DNA of 5,740 nt from Mucilaginibacter sp. (GCA_025934475.1 JAICXZ010000236.1:1-5740), one strand, 5' to 3'. Counted from the first letter of the stretch, positions 1-5,573 are shown. The notes: generated from the letters alone by a model not told the origin. Made by a program: numbers and translations.

Positions 1-23
1 ACCTTAAAAGCGATTTCCCTGTG

Positions 24-58
24 CTATGGACTATCGACTATGGACTATTGACTTTTAA
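24..58. repeat. 7-bp tandem repeat (CTATSGA type) upstream of fabI
   Basis: Four consecutive 7-bp units are visible: CTATGGA (24-30), CTATCGA (31-37), CTATGGA (38-44) and CTATTGA (45-51), followed by a degenerate CTTTTAA (52-58). The array ends four bases before the predicted -7 promoter element of fabI, so its last units occupy the -33 region. The GGACTA/GGACTT core resembles the larger arrays near 5275-5509. Function unknown; it may be a dispersed intergenic repeat. Confidence 0.75.
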
Positions 59-61
59 TCA

Positions 62-69
62 TAACTTTG
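62..69 (+). promoter_or_regulatory. Bacteroidota -7 promoter element for fabI
   Basis: TAACTTTG is a perfect match to the Bacteroidota primary-sigma -7 consensus TAnnTTTG. It implies transcription starting near 75 and a leader of under 20 nt before the fabI ATG at 92. No clear TTG -33 element lies at the usual distance, because that space is filled by the 7-bp repeats. The position directly before a gene supports it, but an 8-bp motif with two free bases can occur by chance. Confidence 0.5.
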
Positions 70-91
70 ACCTCAATTAAAACCACAACAT

Positions 92-904
92 ATGGCTTAT
101 AATCTGTTAAAAGGCAAAAAGGGTATCATTTTTGGTGCGCTTAACGAACAATCTATCGCATGGAAGGTAGCGCAACGCTGCCACGCTGAAGGCGCCGAGA
201 TTGTGCTTACCAATTCGCCATTGGCACTTCGCATGGGCGAACTGAACAACCTGGCTAAAGAATGTGATGCCCCGGTTATTGGCGCCGACGTAACCAGCAA
301 CGACGATATTGAAAACCTGTACGCTAAAACCAAAGAGCACTTTGGCGGTGGCGTCGATTTTATCCTGCACTCTATAGGCATGAGTGTTAACGTGCGCAAA
401 AACATCCCATATTATCAGAATAATTACGAATTCACACACAAGGGATTTGATATATCGGCATTAAGCCTGCACCGCGTATTGCAGATCGCTTTGAAACAAG
501 ATATGATCAATGAGTGGGGCTCGGTTGTGGCATTGACCTACATAGCCGCCCAGCGCGTTTTTCCGGACTATAACGACATGGCAGATAACAAGGCTGTGCT
601 GGAAAGCATCGCCCGTAACTTCGGTTATTATTATGGTACTCAAAAAAAAGTGCGTATCAATACAGTATCGCAGTCACCAACCCGCACTACGGCCGGTTCT
701 GGCGTTAAAGGCTTTGATGGCTTTATTAATTACGCTGAAAAAATGAGTCCGCTTGGTAATGCCAATGCCGATCAATGTGCGGATTACGTCGTGACCCTGT
801 TCTCCGACCTTACCAAAATGGTAACCATGCAGAACTTGTTCCATGACGGAGGCTTCTCGTTCACCGGCGTTACGGGAGCCGTAATTGAGCAGATGGAAAA
901 ATAG
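92..904 (+). CDS. fabI: enoyl-[acyl-carrier-protein] reductase (NADH), FabI type
   Basis: Cytosolic enzyme of type II fatty-acid synthesis that reduces the trans-2-enoyl-ACP double bond with NAD(P)H in the last step of each elongation cycle. The 270-residue product has the length and layout of a FabI-class short-chain dehydrogenase. It shows a divergent N-terminal nucleotide-binding loop (GIIFGALNEQSIAW, residues 11-24), HSIG at 93-96 (matching the region around E. coli Gly93), and the FabI catalytic pattern Tyr150...Tyr160-x6-Lys167. After the active site comes SQSPTRT (193-199), where E. coli has SAGPIRT, and then the substrate-loop residues. The ATG at 92 gives the typical N-terminus (MAYNLLKGKKG). 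It has no Shine-Dalgarno but an A-rich leader, usual in Bacteroidota. It appears monocistronic, with its own promoter upstream and a terminator at 964-998. Identification is by recognised family motifs, and no defect is visible. Confidence 0.97.
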   Translation: MAYNLLKGKKGIIFGALNEQSIAWKVAQRCHAEGAEIVLTNSPLALRMGELNNLAKECDAPVIGADVTSNDDIENLYAKTKEHFGGGVDFILHSIGMSVNVRKNIPYYQNNYEFTHKGFDISALSLHRVLQIALKQDMINEWGSVVALTYIAAQRVFPDYNDMADNKAVLESIARNFGYYYGTQKKVRINTVSQSPTRTTAGSGVKGFDGFINYAEKMSPLGNANADQCADYVVTLFSDLTKMVTMQNLFHDGGFSFTGVTGAVIEQMEK

Positions 905-960
905 ATTTGAGTTGAATCAGTTGATTGCGTTGACTGGTTACCGCTAAAATCAATTCAAAT
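905..960. repeat. 9-bp GTTGA repeats inside an inverted repeat after fabI
   Basis: Directly after the fabI stop, GTTGA recurs with exact 9-bp spacing at 911, 920 and 929 (GTTGAATCA, GTTGATTGC, GTTGACTGG). The stretch is bracketed by ATTTGAGTTGA (905-915) and TCAATTCAAAT (950-960). These can pair over 11 bp with one G-U, leaving a 34-nt loop. It lies just before the stronger terminator hairpin. It could fold at the 3' end of the fabI mRNA; function unknown. Confidence 0.5.
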
Positions 961-963
961 AAA

Positions 964-998
964 AAAGGCGCTCGGATTATCGGGCGCCTTTCTCTTTT
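964..998. terminator. bidirectional intrinsic terminator between fabI and the convergent lipoprotein gene
   Basis: An 11-bp stem (964-974 with 981-991, one G-U) rich in G/C (GGCGC/GCGCC) encloses a 6-nt loop. On the plus strand it runs into TTTCTCTTTT and would end fabI transcription. On the minus strand the stem is followed by a run of six T, and would end transcription of the gene whose stop lies at 1011-1013. The convergent arrangement fits a shared terminator. Confidence 0.9.
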
Positions 999-1010
999 AG
1001 TAGAAATTCC

Positions 1011-1406
1011 TTACTGAGTAGCCACCAAAGTGATTTTTACTTTAACGCTTTGAGTTGGCGCTACTGCCGTGGTACCGTCAGCTGATTGAGCATAAATGGT
1101 TACATTCCCCTGATTGTAAGTGTAGCTATATGACACACCGTTGTATACCTCAGGTAATTGCTCATATACACCATCTGAATAAGAAATAGCGACGATGACG
1201 CCTCCGTAATTGGCAAAGTTAGGATCCAGATCGGCTATATCGATTGGCGCCTGGTACGATTTACCGTCACTATACAGCGTCCAATCTGTTGGCGCCAGCG
1301 TAGCAAACTCACTTACATTTGGGTTTGGCGTAATATACTGCTTGGTACATGACGAAATGGAGAACAATACCATTGTGCAGCAAATAATAGTCAGGATTTT
1401 TTTCAT
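1011..1406 (-). CDS. small hypothetical lipoprotein
   Basis: 131-residue protein of unknown function. Residues 1-19 form a type II signal peptide: a MKK start, a hydrophobic core, then lipobox SISSC, with Cys20 as the predicted lipidated residue. This predicts a lipoprotein anchored in the cell envelope, facing the periplasm or the surface. No acidic surface-export tag follows the cysteine (TKQY). The mature part (about 111 residues) is polar, rich in Tyr, Thr, Ser and Val with alternating patterns (VSYSYTY, VKVKITLV), which suggests a compact beta-strand fold. No enzymatic motif is visible. Residues 37-46 (LAPTDWTLYS) and 83-89 (QLPEVYN) look like conserved segments of small Bacteroidota lipoproteins, but I cannot name the family. 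The signal peptide fixes the start. The gene is convergent with fabI and divergent from the next lipoprotein gene, so it is its own unit. Confidence 0.85.
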   Translation of the reverse strand: MKKILTIICCTMVLFSISSCTKQYITPNPNVSEFATLAPTDWTLYSDGKSYQAPIDIADLDPNFANYGGVIVAISYSDGVYEQLPEVYNGVSYSYTYNQGNVTIYAQSADGTTAVAPTQSVKVKITLVATQ

Positions 1407-1582
1407 AGTAATAACGTTGATATTTATTGTAAGAACAAAAGAAACTAAAAAGGTTTAATGATGAAACTAAATTTTTATCACAACCTAACATTAAACGCTA
1501 GTATAAACTGGTTATTGCCGTTAATTTACTTTGGCTGTAGCATATTGCATCATTGTTACGTAATTTCGGTAACAACCACATC

Positions 1583-1987
1583 ATGAAAAGGATTACGTTT
1601 TACTTTTTGCTCATTGCCACAGCAACAACCACTTTTAGCTGTAAAAAAGAGGTGCCTGTCTCCGGCTCGCTCATTGGCACGTGGGAGCTTAGTGTTGACG
1701 TTGGCGGATGGAGTGGAACGCATTATCATAAACCGGGGAATGATACACTTATTAAATTTACCGATAACACCTATGCATTTTATCAGAAGGGTAAACTGAT
1801 CAAATCGGGTACCTATGTAACTAAAATGGATACCTCTTATGTGTATCAATCGCAAAAAAACAGGATCATTTTTGACGATGAAAACGCCAACTATACCCAT
1901 GAGTTTTATGACATCAAAAACAACGAGCTTACGCTATTTATCGATGCATACGATGCCGACATCGCCACCTACCGAAGGATAAAATAG
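1583..1987 (+). CDS. small lipoprotein, lipocalin-like
   Basis: 134-residue protein with a type II signal peptide (MKRITFYFLL..., lipobox TFSC, Cys20), so it is predicted to be an envelope lipoprotein. After a short linker, GSLIGTWELS near residues 27-36 resembles the opening strand of lipocalin-like domains common in Bacteroidota lipoproteins. The rest fits a small beta-barrel: LIKFTDNTYAFY, an SGTY turn, NRIIFDD, NELTLF, and a C-terminal YRRIK. A ligand cannot be predicted. I chose the ATG at 1583 over an in-frame ATG at 1553, because the signal peptide begins there and the ten extra residues (MLRNFGNNHI) do not belong to one. It is divergent from the 131-aa lipoprotein gene across about 175 bp. 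No terminator directly follows; the hairpin at 2249-2278 may serve. The family call is by resemblance only. Confidence 0.8.
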   Translation: MKRITFYFLLIATATTTFSCKKEVPVSGSLIGTWELSVDVGGWSGTHYHKPGNDTLIKFTDNTYAFYQKGKLIKSGTYVTKMDTSYVYQSQKNRIIFDDENANYTHEFYDIKNNELTLFIDAYDADIATYRRIK

Positions 1988-2015
1988 CTTCTTTAACCGA
2001 TTAACGCAGTTGAAC

Positions 2016-2023
2016 TATATTTG
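2016..2023 (+). promoter_or_regulatory. possible -7 promoter element in front of the decayed ORF
   Basis: TATATTTG matches TAnnTTTG perfectly but ends only four bases before the ATG at 2028, so transcription would start at or beyond that ATG. It may be a chance match, a promoter for an almost leaderless message, or a leftover of the promoter of a gene now lost. Confidence 0.2.
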
Positions 2024-2027
2024 TTCG

Positions 2028-2114
2028 ATGCGCTTATCAATCGGTTTATTATTAATTCTTTGCCCGCTTTTGGGCATCAGCCAATACAGAATAACCGGTA
2101 AAATTTTAGACTAA
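2028..2114 (+). pseudogene. truncated N-terminus: signal peptide plus start of a carboxypeptidase-regulatory-like domain
   Basis: A 28-codon ORF encodes a convincing secretory signal peptide (MRLSIGLLLILCPLLGISQ) followed at once by YRITGKILD and a stop. The pattern 'Q-Y-x-I-T-G-K-I-x-D' right after a signal peptide is how many Bacteroidota proteins with a CarboxypepD_reg-like domain begin, including SusC/TonB-dependent receptors. In those, a G-x-P-L/I-x-x-A segment follows; here the frame stops instead. I infer an N-terminal remnant of a larger exported protein, cut by a deletion or frameshift. The alternative is that it is a chance micro-ORF or a real small secreted peptide. An 8-bp inverted repeat (AACCGATT 1995-2002, AATCGGTT 2039-2046) brackets the start codon. 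Confidence 0.4.
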
Positions 2115-2248
2115 TGTTTAGCAAACCTTATGCGGCTTTTGATGCAAACGGCATATTCACTGATCCAACAGCGCTCATATTCAATGACGCATGGGGTCCT
2201 AGCCGGATGGTTACCATGGTGCCGGTGGATTATGACCCGGTAAAATAA
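2114..2248 (+). pseudogene. unrecognised 44-codon ORF, possible C-terminal remnant
   Basis: This ORF starts in the TAATG overlap with the preceding stop, in a different frame, and runs 44 codons to a TAA immediately before the terminator. Its product (MFSKPYAAFDANGIFTDP...MVPVDYDPVK) looks protein-like in composition (Asp, Pro, Tyr and Trp in plausible positions) and lacks low-complexity sequence. The frame is open back to 2102, so the true piece may begin upstream of the ATG. Its position just before a terminator and its lack of an N-terminal signal suggest the tail of a lost gene, perhaps the same one whose start lies at 2028. I do not recognise the family. A translationally coupled small protein is also possible. 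Confidence 0.3.
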
Positions 2249-2284
2249 AAAACCCGCTCACATCCGTGAACGGGTTTTCTTTTA
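2249..2284. terminator. bidirectional intrinsic terminator downstream of clpC
   Basis: The arms 2249-2261 and 2266-2278 pair over 13 bp with one C-A mismatch (AAAACCCG/CGGGTTTT at the base) around a 4-nt loop. On the minus strand the stem runs straight into a T tract (TTTTTTATTTTA) 20-50 bases beyond the clpC stop. On the plus strand it is followed by TTTTCTTTTA, closing the remnant/lipoprotein side. Confidence 0.9.
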
Positions 2285-2297
2285 TCTGATCAGAGCC

Positions 2298-4835
2298 TTA
2301 TTTCTGCTCTTCTTCTTTTGGCTTTTTGTTTTCGCCACTGTGTTTAGCAGCTACTTTGATTTGGTCGGCTTCTTTATCGTAGTCGACTTCCATTGTATCG
2401 CCTTCGGCTAATTCGCCTTTCAGAATTTCTTCCGCAATTGGGTCTTCCAAATATTTTTGGATAGCCCGCTTGAGCGGACGCGCGCCGAATTGTGAGTCGA
2501 AGCCTTTATCAGCGATGAACTCTTTGGCACCATCGGTCAATACGATGGTGTAACCCAAAGTATTTACGCGGCCAAACAGGTGCGACAATTCGATATCGAT
2601 GATCTTGAAGATCTCTTCTTTGCCAAGCGAGTTGAACACGATCACGTCGTCGATACGGTTCAGGAACTCGGGAGCGAAAGCGCGTTTTAAAGCATTCTCG
2701 ATCACGCCTCTTGAGTGCGCATCAGCCTGGCTGGTTTTAGCTGAGGTGCTGAAACCTACACCCTGGCCAAAGTCTTTCAACTGGCGGGCGCCGATGTTCG
2801 AGGTCATGATGATGATCGTATTCCTGAAATCGACTTTACGGCCCAGTGAATCAGTCAGCTGACCTTCGTCCAACACCTGCAACAGGATATTGAACACATC
2901 CGGGTGAGCTTTCTCGATCTCATCCAGCAGAATCACCGCGTATGGCTTACGGCGTACTTTTTCAGTAAGCTGTCCGCCTTCTTCGTAACCAACGTAGCCC
3001 GGAGGCGCACCAACCAAACGAGATACAGCGAATTTCTCCATGTACTCGCTCATGTCGATCTGGATCAAAGCATCCTCAGTATCGAACATAAACCTGGCCA
3101 GTTCTTTGGCTAGCTCTGTCTTACCTACACCGGTAGGGCCAAGGAATATGAACGAACCGATAGGTTTCTTCGGATCCTTCAAGCCGGCGCGGGTACGTTG
3201 GATAGCACGTGTCAGTTTCTTGATCGCTTCTTCCTGGCCGATGATCTTGCCTGATATCGTTTCAGACATGTTTAACAACTTCTGGCTGTCGGCCTGTCCC
3301 ACGCGCTGAACCGGGATACCCGTCATCATGGCAACCACTTCGGCAACATTCTCTTCGGTTACGGTATAGCGTTTTGATTTGGTTTCAGCTTCCCATACAG
3401 CTTTAGCCTGCTCCAGTTCCTCCAACAAATGCTTTTCGGTATCACGGAGTTTGGCAGCTTCTTCATATTTCTGGCTGCGGACCACCTTATTCTTTTCAAT
3501 CTTGATCTGCTCAATCTTCTGCTCAACATCCAGGATATTCTGCGGAACATGGATATTGGTGAGGTGCACACGCGAACCCGACTCGTCCAAAGCGTCAATA
3601 GCTTTATCCGGTAAGAAACGGTCGGTAATGTAACGGGCAGTTAACGAAACGCAGGCATTGATAGCCTCAGGAGTGTAAGTAACACCGTGGTGCTCTTCAT
3701 ATTTCTCCTTAATGCGGTTCAATATTTCTATCGTCTCATCAGGTGTAGCCGGCTCAACCATTACCTTTTGGAAACGGCGATCCAAAGCTCCATCCTTTTC
3801 AATATATTGGCGATACTCGTCTAATGTAGTTGCGCCGATGCATTGAATCTCTCCACGTGCTAAGGCCGGTTTGAACATATTCGAAGCATCAAGCGAGCCT
3901 GAAGCGCCGCCTGCGCCAACAATTGTATGAATTTCGTCGATAAATAAAATTACGTCAGGTGATTTTTCCAGTTCGTTCATCACAGCCTTCATGCGCTCTT
4001 CAAACTGACCGCGGTATTTGGTACCGGCGACCAATGAAGCCAGGTCAAGCGTAACCACACGTTTGTTGAACAAAACACGCGATACTTTACGCTGTACGAT
4101 GCGCAGGGCCAAACCCTCGGCAATAGCCGATTTACCCACACCAGGTTCACCGATGAGTATTGGATTATTCTTTTTACGGCGCGACAGGATCTGCGATACA
4201 CGCTCAATCTCTTTCTCACGACCTACGATAGGATCCAAACGACCATCTTCGGCGGCTTTGGTCAGGTCGCGGCCAAAGTTATCGAGAACAGGAGTTTTCG
4301 ACTTGATGTCGGACACCTTTTTAGGCTGGCTGAACGAATCTTCTTCCTTGAATTCATCCTCGCCGCCGGTTGGTGAACCAGGCATTTCATCGGTAACGTC
4401 GTTCTTGTGCGACTCTACCTCGCCTTTAAAAATCTCGTAGTTTACGTTGAATTGCAATAAGATCTGTGAGGCAATGTTATCTTCATCGCGAAGGATAGAG
4501 AGCAGCAAGTGCTCTGTACCAATCACATCGCTCTTAAATATCTTGGCTTCGAGATAGGTTATCTTCAATACTTTTTCCGCTTGTTTAGTGAGCGGAATGC
4601 TGCCGATGTTCACGTTTGTACCGATGGTACCTTTTACAGCATCTTCAATTGCGCGGCGAAGCTTGGTGGTGTCGACGCCAAGGCCTTTCAGCAGTTTGAT
4701 CGCGATACCGTCGCCGTCGCGGATGAGACCCAACAGGAGATGTTCAGTACCTATGTAATCGTGGCCGAGACGTAACGCCTCTTCCCTGCTGTACTGTATC
4801 ACATCTTTTACCCGTGGCGAAAATTTAGCTTCCAT
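2298..4835 (-). CDS. clpC: ATP-dependent Clp protease ATPase subunit ClpC
   Basis: Hsp100-family AAA+ unfoldase that forms hexamers, unfolds substrates with ATP, and feeds them to the ClpP peptidase in the cytosol. The complete 845-residue protein shows, in order: two Clp_N repeats (about 1-145); an acidic linker (about 146-180); AAA-1 with Walker A GEPGVGKS (229-236), pore loop KYRG (273-276) and Walker B VILFIDE (295-301); a middle domain with a UVR-type coiled coil (about 435-480, including QKYEEAAKLRD); AAA-2 with Walker A GPTGVGKT (566-573), pore loop GYVGY (613-617) and Walker B VILLDE (634-639); and sensor-2 GARPLKR (784-790). A VGF tripeptide (693-695) sits where ClpC and ClpA proteins carry the ClpP-docking loop. 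The short UVR-bearing middle domain marks ClpC, not ClpB. A charged Lys/Glu tail ends the protein. The ATG at 4835 gives the standard N-terminus (MEAKFSPRVKDVIQYS) and has GAAAGG six bases upstream. No mcsA, mcsB or ctsR genes are adjacent. A sigma-54-like promoter lies upstream. Confidence 0.97.
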   Translation of the reverse strand: MEAKFSPRVKDVIQYSREEALRLGHDYIGTEHLLLGLIRDGDGIAIKLLKGLGVDTTKLRRAIEDAVKGTIGTNVNIGSIPLTKQAEKVLKITYLEAKIFKSDVIGTEHLLLSILRDEDNIASQILLQFNVNYEIFKGEVESHKNDVTDEMPGSPTGGEDEFKEEDSFSQPKKVSDIKSKTPVLDNFGRDLTKAAEDGRLDPIVGREKEIERVSQILSRRKKNNPILIGEPGVGKSAIAEGLALRIVQRKVSRVLFNKRVVTLDLASLVAGTKYRGQFEERMKAVMNELEKSPDVILFIDEIHTIVGAGGASGSLDASNMFKPALARGEIQCIGATTLDEYRQYIEKDGALDRRFQKVMVEPATPDETIEILNRIKEKYEEHHGVTYTPEAINACVSLTARYITDRFLPDKAIDALDESGSRVHLTNIHVPQNILDVEQKIEQIKIEKNKVVRSQKYEEAAKLRDTEKHLLEELEQAKAVWEAETKSKRYTVTEENVAEVVAMMTGIPVQRVGQADSQKLLNMSETISGKIIGQEEAIKKLTRAIQRTRAGLKDPKKPIGSFIFLGPTGVGKTELAKELARFMFDTEDALIQIDMSEYMEKFAVSRLVGAPPGYVGYEEGGQLTEKVRRKPYAVILLDEIEKAHPDVFNILLQVLDEGQLTDSLGRKVDFRNTIIIMTSNIGARQLKDFGQGVGFSTSAKTSQADAHSRGVIENALKRAFAPEFLNRIDDVIVFNSLGKEEIFKIIDIELSHLFGRVNTLGYTIVLTDGAKEFIADKGFDSQFGARPLKRAIQKYLEDPIAEEILKGELAEGDTMEVDYDKEADQIKVAAKHSGENKKPKEEEQK

Positions 4836-4907
4836 ATAATACCTTTCAAAAATTATGTACGTCCCTGTATATCATTTGGTTTCCTTAGAGGGCGTATCTT
4901 TTACATC

Positions 4908-4923
4908 TGCAACAATACTGCCA
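4908..4923 (-). promoter_or_regulatory. candidate sigma-54 (RpoN) -24/-12 promoter for clpC
   Basis: On the minus strand the sequence TGGCAGTATTGTTGCA matches the sigma-54 consensus TGGCAC-G-N4-TTGCW at all ten of the strongest positions (TGGCA and TTGCA), with the required ten bases between GG and GC. It predicts a transcription start near 4897 and a leader of about 62 nt to the clpC ATG. No TAnnTTTG element for clpC was found in the roughly 200 bp upstream of its start. Strong match, but unproven. Confidence 0.5.
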
Positions 4924-5020
4924 ATTTTCCCACACACCGAAAAACAGACATTCTTATGATGCGCAATCTATTAAAGATAAACTTTATACAAAGAAAATAA
5001 TGAACAAAAACCTAAAAAAT

Positions 5021-5054
5021 AACTTACAACTTACAGTAAGTGGCTGGAACTTAC
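5021..5054. promoter_or_regulatory. AACTTAC cluster with a palindrome, possible regulator site
   Basis: AACTTAC occurs three times (5021-5027, 5028-5034, 5048-5054), and the second copy is half of a perfect palindrome ACTTAC-A-GTAAGT (5029-5041). The palindrome centre is about 140 bp upstream of the predicted sigma-54 start of clpC, within the usual range of enhancer-binding protein sites. The binding protein is unknown. Confidence 0.35.
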
Positions 5055-5116
5055 TTGTTTGACCTTCTCCTAACGCAAAAGTTTAACACTTGTTGCGATT
5101 ATTCAGCCCAATTTAG

Positions 5117-5128
5117 CTGTTATAACAG
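5117..5128. repeat. perfect 12-bp palindrome
   Basis: CTGTTATAACAG is a perfect 12-bp palindrome. It is followed by three GGCAT copies (5128, 5143, 5156) and a second inverted repeat, GTCAT-N5-ATGAC (5136-5150). The layout is compatible with an operator between the divergent clpC and ettA genes. A palindrome of this length in a region this size could also arise by chance. Confidence 0.35.
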
Positions 5129-5274
5129 GCATTTCGTCATTAGGCATGACATTACGGCATTTTTAAAAGAACATCAACTAATTGTACATTCTCTTATACG
5201 CAAAGAGATTAAAAATGATTTGAAATATCTTAATTAGTTTTCAAGATTTCCACAAAACTTTTAGTTGATTTTTG

Positions 5275-5321
5275 AAGTCCGCGTAAGTCCGGAAGTCCGC
5301 ATAAGTCCGAAAGTCCGAAAG
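5275..5321. repeat. AAGTCCG tandem repeat array, left arm of a large inverted repeat
   Basis: Five AAGTCCG copies start at 5275, 5285, 5293, 5303 and 5311, alternating 10 and 8 bp. They therefore make an 18-bp unit (AAGTCCGCRTAAGTCCGR) present twice plus a partial copy. Bases 5286-5321 match the reverse complement of 5473-5508 at 35 of 36 positions; the exception (5292/5502) would be a G-U pair in RNA. Confidence 0.9.
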
Positions 5322-5394
5322 TTTTAAGAACGATTTTTCCCGTAGTTTAACTACAATTATTAAGACGGAATGTTGGGTGAGAATGTTACAATTT

Positions 5395-5434
5395 GAGTCC
5401 GGAAGTCGGGAAGTCTGCATAAGTCGGAAAGATT
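5395..5434. repeat. degenerate AAGTCSG repeat array
   Basis: A diverged copy of the same repeat lies between the two arms: GAGTCCG (5395), AAGTCGG (5403), AAGTCTG (5411) and AAGTCGG (5421), ending in AAAGATT (5428-5434). It can pair partly with the right-hand array around GGGAG/CTCCC (5440-5444 with 5457-5461), forming an alternative hairpin. Confidence 0.8.
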
Positions 5435-5471
5435 GATCAGGGAGCCTTTAAAGTACCCTCCCGAGAAAAAA

Positions 5472-5509
5472 TCTTTCGGACTTTCGGACTTATGCGGACT
5501 TTCGGACTA
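5472..5509. repeat. CGGACTT repeat array, right arm of the inverted repeat
   Basis: The inverted orientation of the same word: CGGACTT at 5477, 5485 and 5495, then CGGACTA at 5503, spaced 8, 10 and 8 bp. It ends six bases before the -7 element of the ettA promoter, so it fills the -33 region. Confidence 0.9.
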
Positions 5510-5514
5510 AAACC

Positions 5515-5522
5515 TATATTTG
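5515..5522 (+). promoter_or_regulatory. Bacteroidota -7 promoter element for ettA
   Basis: TATATTTG matches TAnnTTTG perfectly. Transcription would start near 5529, leaving a leader of about 45 nt before the ATG at 5574. No TTG-type -33 element is seen because the repeat array occupies that position. Confidence 0.5.
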
Positions 5523-5532
5523 CCATCTCCCT

Positions 5533-5564
5533 AATTCAATAATTCGATAAATCAATAATTCAAT
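5533..5564. repeat. 8-bp tandem repeats in the ettA leader
   Basis: Four consecutive 8-bp units (AATTCAAT, AATTCGAT, AAATCAAT, AATTCAAT) are followed by AAATAAAG directly before the start codon. They make up most of the predicted 5' untranslated region, which is A/T-rich and unstructured and has no Shine-Dalgarno sequence. Confidence 0.8.
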
Positions 5565-5573
5565 AAATAAAGC

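Larger units (their letters stand above)
4836..5573. other. 738-bp divergent intergenic region between clpC and ettA
   Basis: No convincing gene: the longest frame (65 codons, from 5040) has poor composition and overlaps palindromes. The region carries a sigma-54-like promoter for clpC, an AACTTAC cluster, a perfect 12-bp palindrome, three GGACTT/AAGTCC repeat arrays, a TAnnTTTG promoter for ettA and 8-bp repeats in its leader, listed separately. From about 5160 to 5270 I see only A/T-rich sequence. No CIRCE element (HrcA) or heptanucleotide CtsR operator is visible. Confidence 0.7.

Noticed and set aside
1210..1458. Plus-strand ORF of 82 codons with a hydrophobic C-terminus over the 131-aa lipoprotein gene
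   Set aside because: It overlaps a gene with a clear signal peptide and lipobox, and its hydrophobic tail is the reverse complement of that signal peptide region.
1526..1533. TTACTTTG as a promoter -7 box for the lipoprotein at 1583
   Set aside because: It breaks the TA of TAnnTTTG and has no properly spaced -33 element; too weak to list.
1553..1582. Upstream in-frame start for the 134-aa lipoprotein
   Set aside because: The extra ten residues (MLRNFGNNHI) would precede a complete type II signal peptide that starts at the ATG at 1583.
2599..4775. Long open frames antisense or out of frame within clpC
   Set aside because: They are shadows of clpC codon structure; the clpC protein is intact with all family motifs, and the shadow translations show no family features.
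5040..5237. 65-codon plus-strand ORF between clpC and ettA
   Set aside because: It has Cys/His/Leu-rich composition, no recognisable motif or signal, starts at the edge of a palindrome and spans several inverted repeats; it looks like chance open frame in A/T-rich sequence.
5275..5509. CRISPR-like array
   Set aside because: The repeat words are only 7-8 bp with 1-3 bp between them, there are no unique spacers of regular length, and the orientation flips.
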